Shown one piece after another: positions 57,523-64,000 of a stretch of DNA of 64,000 nucleotides. Position numbers and translations under genes: made by a program. This stretch comes from Alphaproteobacteria bacterium (GTDB lineage Bacteria; Pseudomonadota; Alphaproteobacteria; Micropepsales; Micropepsaceae), in contig JAGWNK010000005.1 of the NCBI GenBank assembly GCA_028871345.1, forward strand, positions 1-64,000, written 5' to 3'. Position 1 is the stretch's first letter. Every line of letters starts with the position of its first letter. Under the pieces are notes generated by a model. The model did no database searches. It worked only from the letters and a program-made list of their open reading frames with translations, and was not told the DNA's origin.

Positions 57523-58105
57523 GATCGACGTCGCTCCCGCTGGACGCCCGCTTGCGCCCGGTGATCATAGACCAGATCAGGTTTTCGCGGTGGCGCACAC
57601 TCTCCCGAACTGCGGCGAATATGTGCAGACCGGCCAGTACCATGATGATGTTGGCCGCCGCTTCGTGAAGGTCTTGGACCCAGGGCACGCCCCAAAAAGC
57701 GTCCAAGGTCTGCATCCAGCCCGTTACTCCGCAGACGGCCAGGAGCACGATGAGGGCGATCATCATGACGGCGCCCGCCGGATTGTGGCCGACATATCGA
57801 GGCTCGCGCCGAGCCAGCAGCGCCTTGGCATAGGACCAGAGGCGGGCCGGCCGAGGCACAAAGTCTGAGAAGCGCGCGTGTCGCGTCCCCACGAGGCCCC
57901 AGACCAGCCGCACCGCGACGGCAACCAGCACGAGATAGCCGATCCGATGATGGGCGTGCTTGCTGCCTTCGGCCAGGAAGAGATTCGCCGTCACGCCGGC
58001 AACGACGGTCCAGTGGAAGACCCGCACGACGATATCCCAGATCATGATACGTTGCGGGGGGACGGCGGCCGCGCCCGGAGCGGCCACAGGCCATGCCTGG
58101 GACAT
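57497..58105 (-). CDS. cytochrome b561-type membrane protein
   Basis: MIWDIVVRVFHWTVVAGVTANLF, HRIGYLVLVAVAVRLVWGLVGTRHARFSDFVPRP, VQDLHEAAANIIMVLAGLHI haem His pattern. Confidence 0.9.
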   Translation of the reverse strand: MSQAWPVAAPGAAAVPPQRIMIWDIVVRVFHWTVVAGVTANLFLAEGSKHAHHRIGYLVLVAVAVRLVWGLVGTRHARFSDFVPRPARLWSYAKALLARREPRYVGHNPAGAVMMIALIVLLAVCGVTGWMQTLDAFWGVPWVQDLHEAAANIIMVLAGLHIFAAVRESVRHRENLIWSMITGRKRASSGSDVDHATASGRR

Positions 58106-58116
58106 CGGGCAGCCTC

Positions 58117-58407
58117 CTATTCGCCGTCGACATTCTTCTCGACGACAGCGCCGGTGACCGGGTTGAAATAGACCTCGGCCTTCTTGTTGTCGGCCGTAAA
58201 GCCATAAATCTCGTAGCAGCCGCTCATCGTCTTCTGGAAGACGCGGATATTCTTGTAGCCCATCTTGGCGATCTTGGCCTTCATGACCGCCTCGCTGAGC
58301 CATCTGCTCTGGGGCTCTGACGTGCATTTGGGGCTTGCCCAGGCCGGAACGGCAAGGACAGACATTGCAGCAACAACAGGAATCAGTTTTCGCATTTCCG
58401 TCTCCAT
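58117..58407 (-). CDS. exported PepSY-domain protein
   Basis: Signal peptide; KAKIAKMGYKNIRVFQKTMSGCYEIYGFTADNKKAEVYFNPVTGAVVEKNVDGE. Confidence 0.85.
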   Translation of the reverse strand: METEMRKLIPVVAAMSVLAVPAWASPKCTSEPQSRWLSEAVMKAKIAKMGYKNIRVFQKTMSGCYEIYGFTADNKKAEVYFNPVTGAVVEKNVDGE

Positions 58408-58445
58408 GAGAAGCGATTTATCGAACGCCGAGATGCCGCCCAGGG

Positions 58446-58506
58446 CCTGACGAAGTCCTGACGGCGCGCTGAAAAAGAAGCTGATCTTCGTCAGGACTTC
58501 GTCAGG
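58446..58506. promoter_or_regulatory. perfect 18-bp inverted repeat built from 11-bp-phased half-sites in the divergent intergenic region
   Basis: CCTGACGAAGTCCTGACG (58446-58463) and its exact reverse complement CGTCAGGACTTCGTCAGG (58489-58506). Confidence 0.85.
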
Positions 58507-58561
58507 CGGCGCAACGATGGTCGCGGGCGTTGCGGATGGCGCAACCAACCGGAGAACAGGA

Positions 58562-59041
58562 ATGATGCAATTATCACGAACACTCGCGGGCGCTGCGGCT
58601 CTCGTACTCGGACTTGCCGTCGCGGGCTCGGCGGCGGCAGGCGAGTTGAGCGCAAGGACCAAGCAGAACCTCGACAAGGCGATGCACGGCGAGGCGTTCG
58701 CCAGCCTCAAGTACCGCGCCTATGCCGAGGCGGCGCGCGACAGCGGCAAGCCGGAGCTTGCCAAGATCTTCGAGCAGGCCTCCAACGTCGAGGCGAGCGA
58801 GCATTTCGCGCGCGAAGCCGATGCACTCAAGCTTGCCAAGAGCAATCTTGCCAATCTCGAGGATGCCGCGGCGGGCGAGCACTACGAGAATGTCACGATG
58901 TACAAGGAGTTCGCCGCTCAGGCGCGCCAGGACGGTGATCTTGCCGCCGCCAAACTGTTCGACCAGATTGCGGCGGACGAAGGCGACCACTACGCCGCAT
59001 ACGAGGCGCAGATCAAGCTTCTTCGAACGTCGCGCAAATAG
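58562..59041 (+). CDS. exported rubrerythrin/ferritin-like protein
   Basis: MMQLSRTLAGAAALVLGLAVAGSAAA signal; GEAFASLKYRAYAEAARDSG, SNVEASEHFAREADAL, IAADEGDHYAAYE carboxylate/His pattern. Confidence 0.85.
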   Translation: MMQLSRTLAGAAALVLGLAVAGSAAAGELSARTKQNLDKAMHGEAFASLKYRAYAEAARDSGKPELAKIFEQASNVEASEHFAREADALKLAKSNLANLEDAAAGEHYENVTMYKEFAAQARQDGDLAAAKLFDQIAADEGDHYAAYEAQIKLLRTSRK

Positions 59042-59126
59042 GCCTGATGCCGCGCCAATCGCGCTCTCCAGCGCGTGGGAACGGGCTGCTGCGGCTAGCG
59101 GCGGCCCGTTCGCATTTCGCCGACCA

Positions 59127-59852
59127 TCACCACGGCATCAGGATGTCGAAGAGCTGGCTGCCGAGCCGGGGCTGCTGCACGTCGCTGACCGTGCCGCGCC
59201 CGCCATAGTTCAACCGCGCTTCGGCGATCTGCGACAGATCGACGGTGTTGTCGCTGGTGATGTCTTCGCTGCGCACGATGCCGGAGATCTGCAGGTCCCT
59301 GAGTTCGCCGTTGACCTTCAGCTGCTGATGGCCCGCGATTACCATGTTGCCATTGGGCAGGACCTGGGTGACGAGCGCGGCCAGCGTCAGCTTGATGGTC
59401 TCGGAGCGGTCCACGACGCCCGCGCCGACATTGGAGGTGTCGGATCCCATCTTCACCAGGCTTGATGGATCCATGTGCGAGGCGGCGAGGTATTTCTCCA
59501 GCCCGAACAGGTTCGACATGCTGGCGTCGTCGGAATTCGTCCGCGAACGGCTGGTGCTGTCCGACAGCTTCGCGGCGTCGGCGACCGTGATGTCGACCGT
59601 CAGGATGTCGCCGATGCGGCTGGCGCGCGGATCATGGAAAAAGCTGCGCGCCCCGGGCTGCCACAGCGAGTTGGCGCCGCTCGGCTCGGTGGGCGGCTGG
59701 GGCATGGGTACGGCCACGGGCTGGCGCGGTCCCGGATCGGTGATCGGCGACAGCTTGGGGCCGGAACCCAGCTCGGACAGGCGCTGATAGGTCGAGCAGC
59801 CCGACAGGAGACTTGCGGACAGGCCGGCCAAAAGGAGATGTCGGAGTTTCAT
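59127..59852 (-). CDS. flgH: flagellar L-ring protein FlgH
   Basis: Lipobox-like LLSGCSTY; SLWQPGARSFFHDPRASRIGDILTVDI; VNGELRDLQISGIVRSEDI. Confidence 0.95.
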   Translation of the reverse strand: MKLRHLLLAGLSASLLSGCSTYQRLSELGSGPKLSPITDPGPRQPVAVPMPQPPTEPSGANSLWQPGARSFFHDPRASRIGDILTVDITVADAAKLSDSTSRSRTNSDDASMSNLFGLEKYLAASHMDPSSLVKMGSDTSNVGAGVVDRSETIKLTLAALVTQVLPNGNMVIAGHQQLKVNGELRDLQISGIVRSEDITSDNTVDLSQIAEARLNYGGRGTVSDVQQPRLGSQLFDILMPW

Positions 59853-59861
59853 CGCGCGCTC

Positions 59862-60332
59862 CTATGGATGGTCGGCGCTGGCAAGGCGCGGCGCGGCGGC
59901 CGCGGCGCGCACCTGCCCCGGAGCCACCACGATGGCGCTCACCTGGCGGTAGGATGCGGGATTCTGTACCGTGATGGTGTCGCCAAGGCCGCCTTCGTTC
60001 ATGGCGCGGCCCATGGCCGTCAACGTGATCCCGGGTGCCTCGAAGGTCATGGTGACCGTCGAGCCCCTGGTGACGAGGATGGGGCGGCGCACGTCGTCGA
60101 GCCGCAGGCTTTCGCCGGCGCGCAGCACACGCCTTGTCTGCATGCCGATTACGTCGCTCATCGACACCACCGTGCCCGTCATCAGGTTGTCGGGCGCCGT
60201 CGCATAGGTGAGATCGGATTGCTCGAGCATGGCGCCGCGCGGGATATCGTGCGCGGGAACCACGATGCGAACGCCGCCGAAGGCCGGCCAGCACAGCAGC
60301 AGCGCCCAGGCGATGAGGATCAAGCGCGTCAT
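59862..60332 (-). CDS. flgA: flagellar P-ring chaperone FlgA
   Basis: VVPAHDIPRGAMLEQSDL, RVLRAGESLRLDDVRRPILVTRGSTVTMTFEAPGITLTAMGRAMNEG. Confidence 0.92.
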   Translation of the reverse strand: MTRLILIAWALLLCWPAFGGVRIVVPAHDIPRGAMLEQSDLTYATAPDNLMTGTVVSMSDVIGMQTRRVLRAGESLRLDDVRRPILVTRGSTVTMTFEAPGITLTAMGRAMNEGGLGDTITVQNPASYRQVSAIVVAPGQVRAAAAAPRLASADHP

Positions 60333-60334
60333 GA

Positions 60335-61123
60335 TCAGCCTCCCAGCTTGGCGGTTTCGGACAACATCTCGTCGGCGGCGGAAATCACCTTCGAGTTCAT
60401 CTCGTAGGCGCGCTGGGCGGTGATCAGCGAGGTGATCTCGTCGACCGCGTTGACGTTGGAGGTTTCCAGATAGCCCTGCTGGATCGTGCCGTAGCCCGTC
60501 GAGCCGGGGACGCCGGACTGCGGCGAGCCGGACGACGCCGTTTCCTTGTAGAGGTTGTCGCCCAAGGCCTGCAGCCCGGCCTCGTTGGGAAAGCGTACCA
60601 GTTCGAGCTGGCCCACGGTCTGCGGCGCCGTCTGGCCCGGGATGCTCGCCTGGACCTGTCCCTGGGCGTTGATGGTCACGGCCGTCGCATTGGCGGGAAT
60701 GGCGATGCCCGGCGCCACGGTATAGCCATCCTGAGTCACGAGCTGGCCTTGCGGCGACAGCGCGAAGTTGCCGGCGCGCGTATAGCTGTCGGTGCCGTCG
60801 GGCATGGTGATGTGGAAATAGCCGGCGCCGTTGATCGCCAGGTCGTAGGGATTCTGCGTGGTCTTGAGGTCGCCCTGGCCGGTGACGCGGTAGACCGCCG
60901 CGGTGCGCACGCCAGCGCCGAGCTGGATGCCGGAGGGCACGACGGTGCCGGTGTCCGAGGACTGGGCCCCGACCTGCATGATGTTCTGGTAGAGCAGGTC
61001 CTGGAACTCGGCCCGCTGCTCCTTGTAGCCGGTGGTGTTCATGTTCGCCAGGTTGTTGGCGATGACTTCGACGTTGGTCTGCTGGGCCAGCATTCCGGTC
61101 GCTGCGATGCTGAGGGCGCGCAT
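60335..61123 (-). CDS. flgG: flagellar distal rod protein FlgG
   Basis: MRALSIAATGMLAQQTNVEVIANNLANMNTTGYKEQRAEFQDLLYQ...; C-terminal SLITAQRAYEMNSKVISAADEML. Confidence 0.97.
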   Translation of the reverse strand: MRALSIAATGMLAQQTNVEVIANNLANMNTTGYKEQRAEFQDLLYQNIMQVGAQSSDTGTVVPSGIQLGAGVRTAAVYRVTGQGDLKTTQNPYDLAINGAGYFHITMPDGTDSYTRAGNFALSPQGQLVTQDGYTVAPGIAIPANATAVTINAQGQVQASIPGQTAPQTVGQLELVRFPNEAGLQALGDNLYKETASSGSPQSGVPGSTGYGTIQQGYLETSNVNAVDEITSLITAQRAYEMNSKVISAADEMLSETAKLGG

Positions 61124-61135
61124 TGGTCTGTCTCC

Positions 61136-61873
61136 TTATCCCTGTACCGAGCCGAGCTGCTGGATGGCTTGGCGTTTGAGGTCGCTCTCGCTCTGGGCGA
61201 GGCTGGCGGTCATCTGGTAGGCGCGGCTGACCTCGATCATGTTGGCGATCTCGATCACCGGCTGGACGTTCGAAGCCTCGATCATGCCCTGCTCGATGGA
61301 AGCGTCGCTGGCCGTGACGGGCTGCTGCGAGGTCGTATAGAGGCTCGCCCCCTGCTTGATGAGCTGGCGCTCGTCGGCGAAATCCACCACGCGCAGCTTG
61401 GCAAGCTGTCCCTGCTTGCCGGTGACGGTGCCGTCGGCCGCTATGGTGATGTTGCCGTCGTCGGGGGAAATAGTGACGGCGCCGCCGTCGCCCATCACGG
61501 GGTCGCCGTTGCTGGTGACGAGCTGGCCTTCGGCGTTGAGCATGAAGTGGCCGTCGCGGGTATAGCGGTCGCCCGCTGCCGTCTGCACGACGAAATAGCC
61601 GTTGCCGTTGATGGCGAGATCATAAGGAGCTCCGGTGGTCTCCAGGCGCCCCTCGCTCAAGTCGCGCACCAGCCCGACGTTCTGGACAAAGCTCACAGTT
61701 TGCGGGCCCGTCTGTCCTTCCGCCGGCGCCGATGTCTCGACATATTCCTCGAATTTCATCTCCTCGCGCTTGAAGGCGGGCGTCGAGATGTTCGCAAGAT
61801 TGTTCGCGATCGTGTCCATCGACTGGAACGACGCGAGCTGCTGCGAAAGACTGACCAGTACTGTGTTGTCCAT
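61136..61873 (-). CDS. flgF: flagellar proximal rod protein FlgF
   Basis: MDNTVLVSLSQQLASFQSMDTIANNLANISTPAFKREEMKFEEY; flgFGAH order. Confidence 0.94.
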   Translation of the reverse strand: MDNTVLVSLSQQLASFQSMDTIANNLANISTPAFKREEMKFEEYVETSAPAEGQTGPQTVSFVQNVGLVRDLSEGRLETTGAPYDLAINGNGYFVVQTAAGDRYTRDGHFMLNAEGQLVTSNGDPVMGDGGAVTISPDDGNITIAADGTVTGKQGQLAKLRVVDFADERQLIKQGASLYTTSQQPVTASDASIEQGMIEASNVQPVIEIANMIEVSRAYQMTASLAQSESDLKRQAIQQLGSVQG

Positions 61874-61912
61874 GGGCCGGGATCCTTTCTGGTCCTCGCC
61901 GTTGCATGGCGT

Positions 61913-61928
61913 TGCACGGCGCGTGCCA
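61913..61928 (-). promoter_or_regulatory. sigma-54-type -24/-12 promoter candidate for flgF
   Basis: Minus strand TGGCACGCGCCGTGCA (TGGCAC-N5-gTGCA), about 40 bp upstream of the flgF ATG. Confidence 0.6.
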
Positions 61929-62081
61929 GCACCAGGACCGCGCTTTGTGCGGCTTTTCCGGGGGCGCCGATGCGTCGCCCGGCAAGCCTTGCCGGGTGAA
62001 GCCTGCCGCAGGTGGGTATTTGAACCACTCCTTAACCACGCCGGCCTAACGTCGCTCCACTTTCAGGGATTGCGACTGGCG

Positions 62082-62645
62082 ATGGCGAAGGAAGACAAGC
62101 AAGCCGTTGACGAGGACGAGCCCGAAGCGGGCGAGGACGGCGAGAAGAAAACGGAAACAGGGCAAGGATTCGTCAAGAAACTTCTGGGCAACCGCAAGCT
62201 TCTGATGATCGCCGGAGGCGGCGCCCTGGTGCTGCTGCTGCTGATCGGGGCCGGGCTCTATTTCTTCGTCTTCAGCGGCTCGGACCACGCCGCCGACGCC
62301 ACCACCGCCGCCATCCCGGAGATGCCGGCGACGCCGCCGCAGGTCGCCTTCTATGACGTTCCCGACCTCATCGTGAACATCCAGACGTCCGACGGCACCT
62401 CGGCCTACCTCAAGCTTTCGCTGTCCCTCGAGCTCTACAGCGGCGACGAAAAGGCCGGACTGCAGGTGCTCATGCCGCGCATCGTCGACCAGTTCCAGGG
62501 TTACCTGCGCGAATTGCGCGTCGACGATCTCAAGGGATCGGCGGGCATCATGCGCCTCAAGGAAGAACTGCTGCGGCGGACCAATGTCGCCGCCGCCCCG
62601 TACCGCGTCCGCGACGTGCTCCTCAAAGAAATGATCGTGCAGTAG
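62082..62645 (+). CDS. fliL: flagellar basal-body protein FliL
   Basis: Single TM; VAFYDVPDLIVNIQTSDGTSAYLKLSLSLEL; upstream of fliM. Confidence 0.92.
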   Translation: MAKEDKQAVDEDEPEAGEDGEKKTETGQGFVKKLLGNRKLLMIAGGGALVLLLLIGAGLYFFVFSGSDHAADATTAAIPEMPATPPQVAFYDVPDLIVNIQTSDGTSAYLKLSLSLELYSGDEKAGLQVLMPRIVDQFQGYLRELRVDDLKGSAGIMRLKEELLRRTNVAAAPYRVRDVLLKEMIVQ

Positions 62646-62649
62646 AACC

Positions 62650-63708
62650 ATGGCCGACGAAACAGAGAAAACCGAATCCGCCGCCGACCCCGCCATCGAC
62701 CCCATCGCGATCGAACCGATCGCGGGAGGCCCCGGCGAGCGCATCCTGAACCAGGAGGAAATCGACTCCCTTCTCGGTTTCGACGTCAACGACGACCAGC
62801 TGCAGGACACCTCCGGGGTCCGCGCCATCATCAATTCGGCGCTCGTCTCCTACGAGCGCCTGCCGATGCTGGAAATCGTCTTCGACCGCCTGGTGCGGCT
62901 GATGACAACGTCGCTGCGCAACTTCACCTCCGACAATGTCGAGGTCAGCCTCGACAACATCACGTCCATCCGCTTCGGCGACTACCTCAACTCGATCCCG
63001 CTGCCGGCGATCCTGGCGGTGTTCCATGCCGAACAGCTCGACAATTACGGGCTGTTCACCGTCGATTCCAACCTGATCTACTCCATCGTCGACGTGCTTC
63101 TCGGCGGACGGCGAGGCTCCTCGGCGATGCGCATCGAGGGACGCCCCTATACGACGATCGAGCGCACCCTGGTCCAGCGCATGGTCGAAGTCATCCTCCA
63201 GGACATGTGCCAGGCCTTCGATCCGCTGGCGAGCGTCAATTTCCGCCTCGACCGGCTCGAGACGAACCCGCGTTTCGCCGCCATCGCGCGCCCGGCCAAC
63301 GCCGCCATCCTCGTCAAGCTGCGCGTCGACATGGAGGACCGCGGCGGACGCACCGAGCTGCTTCTGCCCTACGCCACGCTGGAGCCCATCCGCAAGCTGC
63401 TGCTGCAGCAGTTCATGGGCGAAAAATTCGGCCGCGACTCCATCTGGGAGAGCCATCTGGCGACCGAATTGTGGTCCACCAAACTCGAAATCGACGCCAT
63501 CCTCGATGAGCAGATCATGCCGCTGAACAAGATCATGAACCTGCAGGTGGGCGAGACGGTGATGCTCAACGCCTCGCCGGAGTCCAAGATCGAGCTGCGC
63601 TGCCGCGGCGTGCCGCTGCTGCGCGGCCGCATGGGACGCGCCGGTTCCTCGGTCGCCGTGCGCGTCGAAGAAGCCATCGAACGCACCGACGCCTCGAAGG
63701 CGCTCTAG
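62650..63708 (+). CDS. fliM: flagellar motor switch protein FliM
   Basis: ILNQEEIDSLLGF, MLEIVFDRLVRLMTTSLRNFTSDNVEVSLD, C-terminal SpoA-like domain. Confidence 0.97.
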   Translation: MADETEKTESAADPAIDPIAIEPIAGGPGERILNQEEIDSLLGFDVNDDQLQDTSGVRAIINSALVSYERLPMLEIVFDRLVRLMTTSLRNFTSDNVEVSLDNITSIRFGDYLNSIPLPAILAVFHAEQLDNYGLFTVDSNLIYSIVDVLLGGRRGSSAMRIEGRPYTTIERTLVQRMVEVILQDMCQAFDPLASVNFRLDRLETNPRFAAIARPANAAILVKLRVDMEDRGGRTELLLPYATLEPIRKLLLQQFMGEKFGRDSIWESHLATELWSTKLEIDAILDEQIMPLNKIMNLQVGETVMLNASPESKIELRCRGVPLLRGRMGRAGSSVAVRVEEAIERTDASKAL

Positions 63709-63711
63709 GAG

Positions 63712-64000
63712 ATGACGACCATGACGCTCGGCACCGGTCTTGAAATGGCATTGTGCCTGCTGCTTGCGGCCACCCTCGCCTACTGCATCGTGCTCGAACG
63801 CCGGCTGCGCGCCGTGCGCAAGGGCCAGGAAGGACTGAGGAAGACCATCGGCGACCTCAACGGCGCCATTGCCGGCGCCGGCGCCTCGCTGCGAGCCCTG
63901 AAAGCCGCCGCCGCAGACGCCGCCGAAACGCTCGACGACCGCCTGAAGCGCTCGCGCGCCCTGGCCGATGAGCTGTCGCTCTTGACGGCGTCGGGCGAAC
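63712..64000 (+). CDS. DUF6468-like flagellum-associated protein, truncated by the window end
   Basis: Open frame to the window end (not in the ORF track): MTTMTLGTGLEMALCLLLAATLAYCIVLERRLRAVRKGQEGLRKTIGDLNGAIAGAGASLRALKAAAADAAETLDDRLKRSRALADELSLLTASGE; N-terminal TM plus coiled coil, after fliM. Confidence 0.65.
   Translation, partial: MTTMTLGTGLEMALCLLLAATLAYCIVLERRLRAVRKGQEGLRKTIGDLNGAIAGAGASLRALKAAAADAAETLDDRLKRSRALADELSLLTASGE

Overview
64 kb of GC-rich alphaproteobacterial chromosome; lineage is inferred from gene content only. From start to end it contains: (i) a lower-GC accessory edge next to tRNA-Leu(TAA), with the C-terminus of an ImmA/IrrE-type protein and a frameshifted small gene; (ii) SIMPL, exported PepF, thioredoxin-like and BNR/VPS10-type genes; (iii) an orphan HipB-like regulator with two palindromic operators and only a HipA N-terminal remnant; (iv) a six-gene hydrogenase-4-like (Hyf B-C-E-F-G-I) operon whose large subunit has lost the canonical NiFe cysteine motifs, i.e. 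an energy-converting-hydrogenase-related (Ehr) complex; (v) a large arabinose/arabinan locus (GH29, aldose epimerase, GH51, two GH43, TonB receptor, FadR/GntR regulator, araA, araB, araD, two SSS symporters, GH127), in which I find the same TTGTCTGA/TCAGACAA motif in front of seven genes; (vi) an RquA-like rhodoquinone methyltransferase; (vii) lpd, glycosyltransferases, a CFA synthase-like enzyme and a GH18-NodB-GT2 tri-domain protein; (viii) initiator tRNA-Met and dksA; (ix) a PepSY / cytochrome b / two-component operon divergent from an exported rubrerythrin-like gene, with an 18-bp perfect inverted repeat between them made of 11-bp-phased half-sites; (x) flagellar flgF-G-A-H and fliL-fliM. 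No CRISPR array, rRNA or intact transposase was seen. All family calls come from reading the translations by eye; no searches were run.
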